From: Gp6-AA40 sp035571515
Lineage (GTDB): Bacteria > Acidobacteriota > Vicinamibacteria > Vicinamibacterales > UBA2999
NCBI GenBank assembly: GCA_035571515.1
Contig: DATNCQ010000225.1
Location: 12,132-76,131, forward strand
DNA length: 64,000 nucleotides
Direction: 5' to 3'
Below, piece by piece: positions 19,331-34,473 of the stretch (positions are counted from its first letter, which is position 1; each line of letters opens with the position of its first letter). The notes below the pieces were generated by a model. That model had not been told where the DNA came from. It ran no database searches and worked only from the letters and a program-made list of their open reading frames with translations. Position numbers and translations under genes: made by a program.

Positions 19331-21283
19331 ATGAGCACGATGACCAACGGCCGGCCGGTGCCGCCTCCGCTCGCCGCGAGCACCTCGTCGACGACCGCGT
19401 GGACCGTGCACGACGCGAGCGAGCTCTATGAAGTGCCGCGCTGGAGCAACGGGTACTTTTCCGTCAACGGCGAGGGGCACGTCCAGGTTCATCCGACGAG
19501 GGAGCCGGCGCGCGGCATCGATCTCAAGGAACTCATCGATCGGCTCCAGCTGCGCGGCATCAGCCTGCCCGTGCTCGTGCGCTTCACCGACATCCTCAAG
19601 CATCGGCTGGGCGACATCCACGCCGCGTTTCAGGGCGCCATCACGCAGCACCAGTACCAGGGCGGCTACAGCTGCGTGTATCCGATCAAGGTGAATCAGC
19701 AGCGGCAGGTCGTCGAGGAGGTGCTCGACTTCGGGCGGCCGTACCGCTTCGGCCTCGAGGCCGGTTCCAAGCCCGAGCTGCTCGCGGTCGTCGCCGTCGC
19801 CGACAACGAGACGCCGATCATCTGCAACGGGTTCAAGGACGCCGAGTTCATCGAGACCGCGATGCTGGCGCACAAGATCGGCCGCAACATCATCCCGGTG
19901 GTCGAGAAATACACGGAACTCGGCCTGATTCTCGAGGCCGCGCAGAAAATCGGCGTGCGGCCGCAAATCGGGATGCGCGTCAAGCTGGCGGCCCGCGGCA
20001 GCGGCCGCTGGCAGTCGTCAGGCGGCTTTCGCTCGAAATTCGGCTTGACAGTCAGCGAAATCGTCCGCGGGCTCGAGGAGCTGAAGGCGCGCGGGATGGA
20101 GGACTGCCTCAAGCTGCTGCACTTCCACCTTGGCAGCCAGATCACGAACATCCGCATCGTCAAGGGGGCGCTCAACGAGGCGGCGCGCTGCTATACGGAG
20201 CTGGCGAAGCTGGGCGCCGGGCTCCAGTACATCGACGTCGGCGGCGGGCTGGGCGTGGACTACGACGGATCGCAGACGAACTTCGAGTCGAGCATGAACT
20301 ACACGCTCCAGGAGTACGCCAACGACGTCGTCTATCACATCCAGACCGTGTGCGACGAAGCGGGAATCCCGCATCCGACCATCATCTCCGAAAGCGGCCG
20401 CGCGGTCGTCGCGTATCACAGCGTGCTGGTCTTCAACGTCCTCGGCGTCTCCGGGTTCGGCGACGAAAAGGTGCCGACGGCGGCCAACCCCGACTGGGAG
20501 CAGCCGATCGCGGATCTCATCGACACCTACAACAACGTCACCGCGAGAAACGCGCTCGAGGCGTTCCACGACGCGCAGCAGGCGCTCGACATGGCGCTCA
20601 GCCTCTTCAACGGCGGCTACCTGCCGCTCGACCAGCGCAGCATGGCCGAGAACCTGTTCTGGGCGATCTGCACCAAGCTGCAGAAGATCGTCCAGACGAT
20701 GGCCGAGGTGCCGGAGGACCTGCAGAACCTGGACGAGCAGCTGTCGGACACCTATTTCTGCAACTTCTCGCTCTTCCAGTCGATTCCCGACAGCTGGGCG
20801 ATCAAGCAGCTGTTCCCGGTGATGCCGATCCACCGGCTGAACGAGAAGCCGCAGAACCACGCGGTGCTCGGCGACATCACGTGCGACTCCGACGGCAAGC
20901 TCGATCGCTTCGTCGACCGGCGCGACGTGAAGAAGACGCTGCCACTGCACACGCTGAACGCCGACGACTACTACCTCGGGGTGTTCCTCGTCGGCGCCTA
21001 CCAGGAAATCCTCGGCGACCTGCACAACCTGTTCGGCGACACGCACGCGGTGCACGTCTCGCTCGACGAGCACGGCAACGCGAAGCTCGACGCGCTGATC
21101 AAGGGCGACACGGTCAAGGAAGTGCTCGACTACGTGGAGTTCGACGCGGAGTCCTTGATGTCCAAACTGCGCACGGATGTCGAGACGGCTGTTCGCGCCG
21201 GGCGGATGGACTACGAGGGCGCGGGCCGCCTGCTCCGATTCTACGAAGACGGTCTGCACGGCTACACCTACCTCGAAGGGTAG
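19331..21283 (+). CDS. speA: Biosynthetic arginine decarboxylase
   Basis: A 650-residue PLP enzyme making agmatine from arginine, the first step of the ADC route to putrescine. It is an alanine racemase-fold decarboxylase. The PLP lysine is in YPIKVNQQRQVVEEV, KLLHFHLGSQITNIR follows, then YIDVGGGLGVDYDGS for phosphate binding, and the C-terminal domain has FNGGYLPLDQRSMAENLFWAIC and the active-site ITCDSDGKLDRF. The length matches SpeA. No agmatinase or agmatine deiminase is nearby. The 104-base divergent gap to the thioesterase gene holds an AT-rich stretch that probably carries the promoters. Confidence 0.96.
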   Translation: MSTMTNGRPVPPPLAASTSSTTAWTVHDASELYEVPRWSNGYFSVNGEGHVQVHPTREPARGIDLKELIDRLQLRGISLPVLVRFTDILKHRLGDIHAAFQGAITQHQYQGGYSCVYPIKVNQQRQVVEEVLDFGRPYRFGLEAGSKPELLAVVAVADNETPIICNGFKDAEFIETAMLAHKIGRNIIPVVEKYTELGLILEAAQKIGVRPQIGMRVKLAARGSGRWQSSGGFRSKFGLTVSEIVRGLEELKARGMEDCLKLLHFHLGSQITNIRIVKGALNEAARCYTELAKLGAGLQYIDVGGGLGVDYDGSQTNFESSMNYTLQEYANDVVYHIQTVCDEAGIPHPTIISESGRAVVAYHSVLVFNVLGVSGFGDEKVPTAANPDWEQPIADLIDTYNNVTARNALEAFHDAQQALDMALSLFNGGYLPLDQRSMAENLFWAICTKLQKIVQTMAEVPEDLQNLDEQLSDTYFCNFSLFQSIPDSWAIKQLFPVMPIHRLNEKPQNHAVLGDITCDSDGKLDRFVDRRDVKKTLPLHTLNADDYYLGVFLVGAYQEILGDLHNLFGDTHAVHVSLDEHGNAKLDALIKGDTVKEVLDYVEFDAESLMSKLRTDVETAVRAGRMDYEGAGRLLRFYEDGLHGYTYLEG

Positions 21284-21415
21284 AACTTCCCCTCCCCGCT
21301 GGCATTACGAGCCGCAGAGACACAGAGATTTTCAGTACGCGACCGGTGTGTCGGCCGTAGGTGTCGGTGGGGACGTTCGCGTGTACGCCCAGGGAGATTG
21401 CCGCGACGCAATCTC

Positions 21416-21449
21416 CTTGGGAGTTGGCTCCTGGAAGTTGGGAGTTGAC
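21416..21449. repeat. TTGGGAG 7-mer-like array at the DUF349 stop codon
   Basis: Units of TTGGGAG, TTGGCTC, TGGAAG and TTGGGAG end two bases before the TAG of the DUF349 gene. The remaining ~130 bases up to speA hold nothing I can identify. The array is the complement of the CTCCCAA units found inside metH. Confidence 0.7.
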
Positions 21450-24314
21450 CTACGACGCTTTCCGTCGTGAATCGTAGAACCGGCGGACGGCGCGCTGGAA
21501 CCGCTCGTTGAGCGGACCCGCGACCTCGGGCGGCACGGGGCCGAGCCGCGTCCACTGCGACTGCGCGCTCCGCACCTCCTGCTCGGCGTTGCGCCAGCGG
21601 ATTTCCTCGGTCTCCTCGGCCGCGCGGCTGCCCGCGATCGTGTTGGCCGCGAGCCGCTCGCGCCACTTCTCGGCCAGCAGCTCGGTCGGCGTGAGCTGGC
21701 GCTTCTGCACGCGCTCCTGCGCGACGGGCAGCAGCTCTTCCACCTTGGCGAGCAGCCGTTCCATCCGCTTGCGCGTCGTCTCGGGATCGAGGTCGGTGCC
21801 GGCGAACGCGCCCGGCCACGTCCCGATCAACTGTCCAACCGCCTGGTGGTAGCGCGCCGCCAGATCCTGCTGGACCTGCCGCGGCACTTCCGGCGCGTGC
21901 TGCCATTTGGTCCGCGCGTCGTGCACGGTGGCGTAGAGGTTCTCCGGCGCGTCGCCGACGCTGCCGTTCTGCGGCACCAGCGCCTCCAGGTCGCGGATGA
22001 TCTGGTCGCGCGCCGCGGCCTTCTGCTGCAGCGCCACCTGGTCGCGGTGCTTGTAGCGATCGAAGAAGCGATCGCACGCGCCGCGGAACCGCTGCCACAC
22101 GGCCTCGGACTTCGATTTCCGCACCGGCCCGACCGTCTTCCACTCCGCCTGCAGGCGTTTCAGCTGCGACGCGGCGTTGTCCCACTCCGTCGAATCGGCC
22201 AGCGCTTCCGCCTTCTCGCAGAGCGCTTCCTTCTTCGCGAGGTTCGACGCCCACTCTTCCTTGCGGTGCTTGAGATCCTCCTGCCGCCGCGTGAAGAAGC
22301 GATCGCACGCGGCGCGGAAGCGCTCCCACACGGCCTTCTCGTGGCCGCGGCTGACGGGGCCGATCTTTTTCCAGTCGGCCTGCAGGCCCTGGATTTCCGC
22401 CGCCGTCTTCACCCAGTCGGTCGAGTCCGCCAGCGCCTCGGCGCGCTCGCACAACGCCTGCTTGGCGACGAGGTTCGACGCGCGCTCCTCGTTCTGCGCC
22501 GCCAGGTGCGCGGACGTCCGGCCGAAGACCTCGTCCTGCGAGGTCTTGAACCGCCGCCACATCGCCTCGCCCTGGGCACGCGGCGCGAGCGCCACCTGCT
22601 TCCAGCGCGCCTGCAGCTCGCGCATCCGGCGGCTCGCCGTGTCGAGGTTCTCCTCGGCCTTGAGCGTCTCCATCTCCTTGCAGAGCTCTTCCTGCACCTG
22701 CAGGTTCGCCCAGCGCTGCCACTCGTCGGCATCGCGCAGTTCCTGCACGCGCGGCCCGAGTGTGGCGCGCGCGGCTTCGAGCCGCGCCTGCAGCTCCTGC
22801 CGGTCCTTCTTCGACGGCAGCGGCGCGCGATCCTCGATGGCGGTCTTGATGTCGCGCAGCGCGCGGTCGCCAGCCTTCAGCGAGATCTGCTCGGCCGCCG
22901 CCAGCGTCTCGACCTGCCGCGCCACCTGCTGCAGCCGTTTCAGGTTGTCCTGTTCGACCTTCGTCCTGTGCTGCTGGTGCTCCTGCTCTTTCTGCTCGAG
23001 CGTCGCGACCGCCTGCTCGAGCCGGGCGCCCGCGTCGGGGTTGGCGGCGACGTGCTCCCGCAGCACGTCCGCGTCGCGCCGCAGGCCGCGCCAGCGGGCG
23101 ACAATCTCTTCGAGCGGCTGCGTCGAGGCGATCAGCTGTTCGAGCTCGGTGGCGAGCGTCTCGAGACGGCCGACGGCCGCCTGCGCCAGGATCCGCCGCC
23201 GCTCGCGATCCTCGAACGCGCGGCACGCGTCCTGGAAGCGCCGCGTGAGCGAGGCCGCGTACTCCGACGGCATCGGCGGAAGGCCGTCCCACCGCACCTT
23301 CAGCTCCGCGATGCGGTCCATCGCGGGCTCGCCGCCGAGACCCTCGATCTCGTGGCAGATGGCCACGCGGTCGGCCTGCTCGCGCGCGACCGCTTCCGCG
23401 CGCTCCCGTTCCGCCGCGAGTTCCTGCTGCCGTTCGGCAATCGCTTCACGCGCCGCGTCGGACGCCGACTCGAACTGCTGCGCGAGCGCCGCGTCGACGA
23501 CGACGTCGGCCTGGAACTCGGCCCAGGCGAGGCGCGCCTGCGACAGCTTCGACGCCGCCTCGCCGGGATCGGCGATCGCGACGAGCGCCTCGGCGCGCTG
23601 CAGCAGTTCCTTCGCGCGCTGCTGGTCGGCCGCGCTCATCGAGACCGCATCGGCCGGCGGCGCCTGCTGCGGCTCCTCGAGCATGCGCAGCTTCGTGCGC
23701 GCGCGGCGCGCCGCCACCTTGTTGCGGGCGCGCTGCGCGATGGCGGCGAGCGGCTCCGCCGCTTCGATGCGCTCGAGCGCGGCCACCGCGACATCCGTGT
23801 GCTCCGCCTTCAACGCGACGTTCAGCAGCTCCTCGGCATCGGTTACGCGCGCGAGCGCCCGCAGGCGTGTCGAGTTGTCGGCGGCATGGCGGCTCAGCGA
23901 GCCGAGCGCTTTCTGATCCTCGAGCAGATCGACGATTGCCTCGCGCACCTCCGCGCTCGTGCTGGCGCGCGCCACGACGACGACTTCCTTCACGCGCCCG
24001 AGCGCGAGCAGGTGGCGCACCGCACTAGTCGCGGCGGACACGTCGTCGGCTTCGGCGGCCAGTCCCGCGAGCCCGCGAATCGCCTCGCCGCGGACCTCTT
24101 CGTCCGGGTCGGTGCGCGCGACGTCGGCCAGCACGTCGGCTTCGTCGAGCCGCGTCACCGCCGCGCGGCGCACGCGGGTGTCGGCGTCCTCGCGCGCGAG
24201 CGCGCGCAGCGCCTCGCCGTCCTCGGGTCCTAATTCGTACACAGCCGCCGCGCGCACGGATGGATCCGTGTGCTTCCAGCGAGGGGTGGGACGAAGCTTC
24301 TCGAGAATGCCCAT
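21450..24314 (-). CDS. Large DUF349 repeat protein with N-terminal HEAT-like region
   Basis: 954 residues, almost entirely helical and highly charged. Residues ~1-215 look like HEAT-type repeats: DGEALRALAREDADTRVRRAA, LADVARTDPDEEVRGEAIRGL. The rest contains at least five DUF349 units, recognised by W-K-x-[IV]-G-P-V and the W-x-R-F-R-x-A-C-D-x-F-F pattern. Examples are WKKIGPVSRGHEKAVWERF and WKTVGPVRKSKSEAVWQRF. DUF349 proteins are large predicted coiled coils of unknown function; in some bacteria they are linked to competence or the cell envelope. No signal peptide or membrane segment is seen, so it is probably cytoplasmic. Divergent from the DUF763 gene. Confidence 0.88.
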   Translation of the reverse strand: MGILEKLRPTPRWKHTDPSVRAAAVYELGPEDGEALRALAREDADTRVRRAAVTRLDEADVLADVARTDPDEEVRGEAIRGLAGLAAEADDVSAATSAVRHLLALGRVKEVVVVARASTSAEVREAIVDLLEDQKALGSLSRHAADNSTRLRALARVTDAEELLNVALKAEHTDVAVAALERIEAAEPLAAIAQRARNKVAARRARTKLRMLEEPQQAPPADAVSMSAADQQRAKELLQRAEALVAIADPGEAASKLSQARLAWAEFQADVVVDAALAQQFESASDAAREAIAERQQELAAERERAEAVAREQADRVAICHEIEGLGGEPAMDRIAELKVRWDGLPPMPSEYAASLTRRFQDACRAFEDRERRRILAQAAVGRLETLATELEQLIASTQPLEEIVARWRGLRRDADVLREHVAANPDAGARLEQAVATLEQKEQEHQQHRTKVEQDNLKRLQQVARQVETLAAAEQISLKAGDRALRDIKTAIEDRAPLPSKKDRQELQARLEAARATLGPRVQELRDADEWQRWANLQVQEELCKEMETLKAEENLDTASRRMRELQARWKQVALAPRAQGEAMWRRFKTSQDEVFGRTSAHLAAQNEERASNLVAKQALCERAEALADSTDWVKTAAEIQGLQADWKKIGPVSRGHEKAVWERFRAACDRFFTRRQEDLKHRKEEWASNLAKKEALCEKAEALADSTEWDNAASQLKRLQAEWKTVGPVRKSKSEAVWQRFRGACDRFFDRYKHRDQVALQQKAAARDQIIRDLEALVPQNGSVGDAPENLYATVHDARTKWQHAPEVPRQVQQDLAARYHQAVGQLIGTWPGAFAGTDLDPETTRKRMERLLAKVEELLPVAQERVQKRQLTPTELLAEKWRERLAANTIAGSRAAEETEEIRWRNAEQEVRSAQSQWTRLGPVPPEVAGPLNERFQRAVRRFYDSRRKAS

Positions 24315-24499
24315 GGCCTCTGACCGTCACTAATCACGACCGGCTGTGGCCTGCCTCTCGGCAGGTGTGCCGGCGCGCTGGGGCGCGACGGCGGCCGGAT
24401 CGCTTGGTTTAGACTTGTTCATCCGGAACTTTGGATTGGATCCAGAAGCCCGGACCGTTTGTTCCGCTATCTCCGCCGCAAATTTCCGTAACTGCTTAC

Positions 24500-25699
24500 A
24501 TGCCCCGTAGAACCGGGTTCGCCAACCTTCCGTTACATCCCGGCCGGGCGCCCGCGTGGCTCTTCACGCGCATGACTCGCCTGGCCCGGGAAATCGCGAC
24601 CCACGTCGTCGCCGATCGCGGTCCGGAGGAGCTGCTGCGTCGCCTGTCCGATCCCTTCTGGTTCCAGGCGTTCGGCTGCGTCCTCGGATTCGACTGGCAT
24701 TCCAGCGGTGTTACGACCACCGCGACCGGCGCACTCAAAGAGGGCCTCCGCGGCATCGAACACGAACTCGGCGTTTACTCCCAGGGGGGTAAGGGCGCCA
24801 CGTCACGAAAGACCCCAGCCGAAATCCGTGACCGCTGCGAGCGGCTGGCCATCGATTCCGGCCCGTTTATTTACGCGAGCCGGATGGCAGCCAAGGTCGA
24901 TAGTGCTGCTGTGCAGGATGGGTACCAGCTTTACCACCATGCCTTCTTTTTTTCCGCCGCGGGCCACTGGTGCGTCGTTCAGCAGGGAATGAGCGATCGG
25001 GCACGCTCGGCGCGCCGGTATCACTGGCTTTCGGAGTCGGTGGCGAGCTTCGTCAACGAGCCGCACGAAGCGATCTGCTGCGACCAGACCGCCCCCACGC
25101 TGAATCTTGTCTCCGCGGAGCACGAACCTGTGCGCCTCGCGTCGGTGGCGCTCGCGGCGGATGCTCCGGATCGCGTGATGGAGGTGGTGCGCCGCGTCTC
25201 CAGTCGACGCGCGGGAGCAGCGACGCGGGCGGGTCTGCATGCGCGCCCCTGCACTGGCAGCCTGCCGTTCACCAATTTGCCGGCCCTTGACGATCCGCCG
25301 ACGCTCGACATGCCCGCGCGTCACGCGCTCGAACTGCAGGACGTCGACCCGCGCCGCCTGCACTCGGTCCTGCTCACGACCTACGAGCGCGCGCCGGAGG
25401 ACTTCGAGACGCTGCTCGGCCTGGAGGGTGTGGGAGCCAAGACGTTACGGGCGCTGGCCCTCGTGTCGGAGGTGATCTACGGCACGCCCGCGAGCACGCG
25501 AGACCCGGCGCGCTTCGCGTTCGCGCACGGCGGGAAGGACGGCACGCCGTTCCCGGTCGACCGCGCGACCTACGACCGGACGATCGACACGCTCCACCGC
25601 GCGATGGCCCGCGCCAAAGTCGATCGATCGGAAAAGGTGGATGCGTTGAAGAGACTTTCGAGGTTTGCGAGGAGTACGGAGCCGGAGCGGCGGACCTGA
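24500..25699 (+). CDS. DUF763 protein with helix-hairpin-helix-like segment
   Basis: 399 residues beginning MPRRTGFANLPLHPGRAPAWL, the characteristic start of DUF763. The first 230 residues contain the conserved blocks DPFWFQAFGCVLGFDWHSSGVTTTA and YQLYHHAFFFSAAGHWCVVQQGM. Near residue 310, LLGLEGVGAKTLRALALV resembles a helix-hairpin-helix, which would suggest DNA binding. The family is common in archaea and thermophiles and its function is unknown. The TGA stop lies inside the palindrome at 25685-25712, so the last residues (SRFARSTEPERRT) may be repeat-derived. The frame is open upstream to 24431, but family members start at 24500. Confidence 0.87.
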   Translation: MPRRTGFANLPLHPGRAPAWLFTRMTRLAREIATHVVADRGPEELLRRLSDPFWFQAFGCVLGFDWHSSGVTTTATGALKEGLRGIEHELGVYSQGGKGATSRKTPAEIRDRCERLAIDSGPFIYASRMAAKVDSAAVQDGYQLYHHAFFFSAAGHWCVVQQGMSDRARSARRYHWLSESVASFVNEPHEAICCDQTAPTLNLVSAEHEPVRLASVALAADAPDRVMEVVRRVSSRRAGAATRAGLHARPCTGSLPFTNLPALDDPPTLDMPARHALELQDVDPRRLHSVLLTTYERAPEDFETLLGLEGVGAKTLRALALVSEVIYGTPASTRDPARFAFAHGGKDGTPFPVDRATYDRTIDTLHRAMARAKVDRSEKVDALKRLSRFARSTEPERRT

Positions 25700-25712
25700 A
25701 GGTCCGCCGCTC
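25685..25712. terminator. Perfect 13-bp palindrome between convergent DUF763 and GSIII genes
   Basis: GAGCGGCGGACCT, then GA, then AGGTCCGCCGCTC. This is the longest perfect member of the GGCGGACC palindrome family here. It sits in the short gap between two converging genes and contains the DUF763 stop codon. It lacks a T-tract, so bidirectional termination is possible but not certain; it is first of all a dispersed repeat. Confidence 0.65.
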
Positions 25713-25730
25713 CGTCGTGCGCGGTGTCAG

Positions 25731-27917
<2,187 letters not shown>

Positions 27918-28185
27918 AACGGTAATGGTCCTTTCATTCCGGTTGTCGCTGAATGATGGAGACGACCGACACGACCGCGAACGGTCTCGAGCGGGAGCTC
28001 CAAGTTCGATGAGTCGCGATTATGACCGACGCCGCGAGAGCGGCGCAATGGCTCGCGGCGCACAAATATGTCGGAGCAGTCAAAATCCACTACGTGATCG
28101 TCAGAACCGCTCGATCGCACCTCTTCCGCGCTATTCTTCCGGCCCATCCACAGAACTGTTCTTTGACGGAAGGTGAGGTGTATCG
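27918..28185. promoter_or_regulatory. Shared intergenic region of divergent GSIII and glnA genes
   Basis: A 268-base gap between the two start codons. I looked for sigma-54 (GG/GC) and NtrC-type sites on both strands and found none convincing. The plus side carries a good Shine-Dalgarno for glnA (GAAGGTGAGG). The minus side has AAAGGA 11 bases before the GSIII ATG. Promoters for both genes must lie here but cannot be placed. Confidence 0.4.
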
Positions 28186-29625
28186 ATGGCCTCGGACGAC
28201 TTCCCGAAGACCCCCCGCGATTTCTTCGACTACGCCAAGAAGAACCAGGCCGAGATGGTGGACCTGAAATTCGTCGACATGCTCGGCTCCTGGCAGCACT
28301 GCTCGTATCCGATCGACCACCTGGATGAAGGCACGTTCGAGGAAGGCCTCGGCTTCGACGGCTCGTCGATTCGAGGCTGGATGGGCATCCACGAATCCGA
28401 CATGATGGCCGTGCCGGTCGCCGACACGGCGCGGCTGGATCCGTTCTACGCGCGGCCGACGGTCAGCGTCATCGCCAATGTCGTCGACCCGATCACGCGC
28501 CAGGACTTCTCGCGCGACCCGCGCAACGTCGCCCGCAAGGCCGAAGCGTACCTGAAGGACAGCGGCGTCGCCGACACCTGCTTCATCGGTCCCGAGCCGG
28601 AGTTCTTCATCTTCGACGAGGTCCGCTACGAGCAGAACCAGCATCGCGGCGTCTACGAGATCGAGTCGGCGGAAGGCGCCTGGAACACGGCGCGCCACGA
28701 GGAACCGAACCTCGGATACAAGCCAAGCTTCAAGGGCGGCTACTTTCCCGTGAGTCCCACCGACACGTACCACGATCTGCGCGGCGAGATGGTCTACGAG
28801 ATGCGCAAGATCGGCATCGTCGTCGAGGCACATCATCACGAAGTGGCGACCGCCGGGCAGAGCGAGATCGACATGCAGTTCATGCCGCTGCTGAAGATGG
28901 CCGATCAGTTCATGTGGTACAAGTACATCTGCAAGAACGTCGCGAAGCGCAACGGCAAGACCGTGACGTTCATGCCGAAGCCGATCTTCGAGGACAACGG
29001 CAGCGGCATGCACAGCCACACCTCGCTGTGGAAGGGCGGCAAGCCGCTGTTCGCCGGCGACGGATACGCAGGCCTCAGCGAGATGGGCCTCTGGGCGGCC
29101 GGCGGGTTGCTGAAGCACGCGCCCGCGATTCTCGCGTTCGCGGCGCCGACGACCAACTCGTACCGGCGCCTGGTGCCAGGCTTCGAAGCGCCCGTCAACC
29201 TCGCCGTCTCCGCGCGCAACCGCTCGGCCTCGATCCGCATCCCGATGTACTCGAAGAGCCCCAAGTCGAAGCGGCTCGAGTTCCGCTGCCCGGACCCGAG
29301 CGCCAACGGCTACCTGGCCTGGTCGGCGATGCTGATGGCGATGCTCGACGGCATCCAGGGCAAGATTGACGCGGGCAAGCCGCTCGACCGCGACATCTAC
29401 GAGATGACGCGCGAGGAGATGAAGCACGAGGGGATCCGCACGACGCCGGGCTCGCTGCCGGAGGCGATCGACGCGCTCGAGGAGGATCACGCGTTCCTGA
29501 CCAAGGGCGGCGTGTTCACCGACGACCTGATCAGCACCTGGATCGACTACAAGCGCTCGAAGGAGCTCGACCCGATCCGGCTGCGGCCGCATCCGTACGA
29601 GTTCTACCTGTATTACGACAATTAG
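28186..29625 (+). CDS. glnA: Type I glutamine synthetase
   Basis: 479 residues with the GSI pattern: GFDGSSIRGWMGIHESDM, the catalytic metal-binding GPEPEFFIFDEVRY, VEAHHHEVATAGQSEIDMQF, ATP-binding FMPKPIFEDNGSGMHSHTSLWKGG, and the arginine loop LVPGFEAPVNLAVSARNRSASIRIP. Tyr405 in DRDIYEMTREE aligns with the adenylylated Tyr397 of the E. coli enzyme, so GlnE-type control is plausible. The last residues HPYEFYLYYDN are canonical. Four perfect-length 7-mers start directly after the TAG, then an intrinsic terminator. Divergent from GSIII. Confidence 0.97.
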   Translation: MASDDFPKTPRDFFDYAKKNQAEMVDLKFVDMLGSWQHCSYPIDHLDEGTFEEGLGFDGSSIRGWMGIHESDMMAVPVADTARLDPFYARPTVSVIANVVDPITRQDFSRDPRNVARKAEAYLKDSGVADTCFIGPEPEFFIFDEVRYEQNQHRGVYEIESAEGAWNTARHEEPNLGYKPSFKGGYFPVSPTDTYHDLRGEMVYEMRKIGIVVEAHHHEVATAGQSEIDMQFMPLLKMADQFMWYKYICKNVAKRNGKTVTFMPKPIFEDNGSGMHSHTSLWKGGKPLFAGDGYAGLSEMGLWAAGGLLKHAPAILAFAAPTTNSYRRLVPGFEAPVNLAVSARNRSASIRIPMYSKSPKSKRLEFRCPDPSANGYLAWSAMLMAMLDGIQGKIDAGKPLDRDIYEMTREEMKHEGIRTTPGSLPEAIDALEEDHAFLTKGGVFTDDLISTWIDYKRSKELDPIRLRPHPYEFYLYYDN

Positions 29626-29653
29626 CTGGCAGCGGGCAGCTGGCAGTGGGCAG
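29626..29653. repeat. Four tandem 7-mers directly after the glnA stop codon
   Basis: CTGGCAG, CGGGCAG, CTGGCAG and TGGGCAG follow the TAG stop without a gap, then run into a GTAGGGGCCGGC palindrome at 29653-29674. This is the cleanest case of a 7-mer array anchored on a stop codon, and of the array and palindrome families lying together. Confidence 0.8.
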
Positions 29654-29693
29654 TAGGGGCCGGCTTCAGCCGGCGCTTCGGCGCAGTACGGAG

Positions 29694-29720
29694 GGGCCGC
29701 CTTCAGGCGGCCCTTTTTTT
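29694..29720 (+). terminator. Intrinsic terminator after glnA
   Basis: GGGCCGCC, loop TTCA, GGCGGCCC, then seven T residues. The stem is related to the GGGGCCGCC palindromes elsewhere, so a dispersed repeat appears to serve as the glnA terminator. Confidence 0.85.
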
Positions 29721-29726
29721 CCCCGG

Positions 29727-29756
29727 TTGACCAATCCGTATCTATATATGTAGATT
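29727..29756 (+). promoter_or_regulatory. Putative leaderless promoter of the second ArsR/methyltransferase gene
   Basis: TTGACC at 29727-29732 and TAGATT at 29751-29756 are separated by 18 bases in an AT-rich island. The start would fall at about the GTG start codon 29764. No Shine-Dalgarno is seen, which fits a leaderless transcript. The inverted repeat at 29740-29755 covers the spacer and -10. Confidence 0.5.
29740..29755. promoter_or_regulatory. Putative operator of the ArsR/methyltransferase-metH operon
   Basis: ATCTATATATGTAGAT is an inverted repeat with ATCTA/TAGAT arms and a 6-base spacer, overlapping the proposed -10. It shares the 16-base length, ATC...GAT ends and 5-6-5 geometry with 15482-15497. 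Bound repressor here would block its own promoter and metH. Confidence 0.55.
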
Positions 29757-29763
29757 TATAGAT

Positions 29764-30698
29764 GTGCAGCAGGCCTCGTCCCTCTTCCGGCTCCTGTCCG
29801 ACTCCACGCGCCTCCGGCTGCTCCGGATCCTCGCGCAGGACCGGTTCAACGTCACCGAGCTGACGGGCATCCTGGGCGTCGCGCAGTCGAACGTCTCGCG
29901 GCATCTCGGCCTGCTGAAGGACGCCGGGCTCGTCGCCGAGGAACGCGAGGCGGGATTCGTCTATTACCGCGTCGCCGAGGACGCCCGCAGCAACGGCCAG
30001 GGCGCGCTCTGGGCGATGCTCGACGGCCACTTCGAGTCGGCGGCAACCGACCGCGCGGTGCGCGCGGACGAGGCGCGCATGCAGGAGGTCCTGCGGCTGC
30101 GCAAGGAGAACTTCGACACGCACGGCGACGCGCGACAGCTCGTGCCGGGCCGCAGCTGGGCGGCGTGGGCGCGCGCGCTCGGGCACCTGCTCCCGCCGCT
30201 CGACGTCGCGGACATCGGCTGCGGCGACGGCTACCTCACGCTCGAGACGGCGAAATGGGCGCGCACCGTCGTCGGCATCGACCGCTCGAGCGAGGTGCTG
30301 GAACGCGCGAAGGCGCTCGCCGACCGGCGCCACGTGACGAACGTCACCTGGAAGAAGGGGCAGCTGACGAAGCTGCCGCTCAAGGATCGATCGGTGGATG
30401 TCGCGCTGCTCTCGCAGTCGTTGCACCACGCCGACGATCTCGAGCGCGCGATTGCCGAATCGGCGCGGGTGCTGCGCCCCGGCGGCCGCGTCCTCATCCT
30501 GGACCTGCGGGAACACGACCAGGGGTGGGTGCGCAGGCGGTTCGGCGATCGCCATCTGGGATTCTCCAGCGCCGCGCTCGAGACGCTGCTGCGCCGCACG
30601 GGTCTCGACGACGTGAAAGTCAACGTCGGCGCCAGCAAGGCCGGAGATCCGTTCGCGGTGCTCATCGCGAGCGGTGTGAAGAAGGAACGAGCCCTCGC

Positions 30699-30702
<4 letters not shown>
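29764..30702 (+). CDS. ArsR-family HTH regulator fused to SAM-dependent methyltransferase, upstream of metH
   Basis: 312 residues from a GTG at 29764. The winged HTH (residues ~1-75) reads LLSDSTRLRLLRILAQDRFNVTELTGILGVAQSNVSRHLGLL, with no metal-binding cysteines. The methyltransferase domain has motif I VADIGCGDG at 148-156, acidic motif II in VVGIDRSSEVL, and SLHHADDLERAIAESARVLRPGGRVLILDLREHDQGWV. The architecture and spacing match the protein upstream of ahcY, so the two are paralogues. Its stop overlaps the metH ATG by 4 bases, so translation is coupled. It most likely senses SAM or SAH and controls metH. It could instead be an active methyltransferase. Confidence 0.9.
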
Positions 30703-34457
<3,755 letters not shown>

Positions 34458-34473
34458 CAGCGTTGCGTGCCGG

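Noticed and set aside
27918..28185. Sigma-54 promoter between the glutamine synthetase genes
   Set aside because: No GG-N10-GC arrangement with an acceptable match on either strand.
28090..30555. 821-residue open frame antisense to glnA and the ArsR/methyltransferase gene
   Set aside because: Crosses a terminator and two real genes; shadow.
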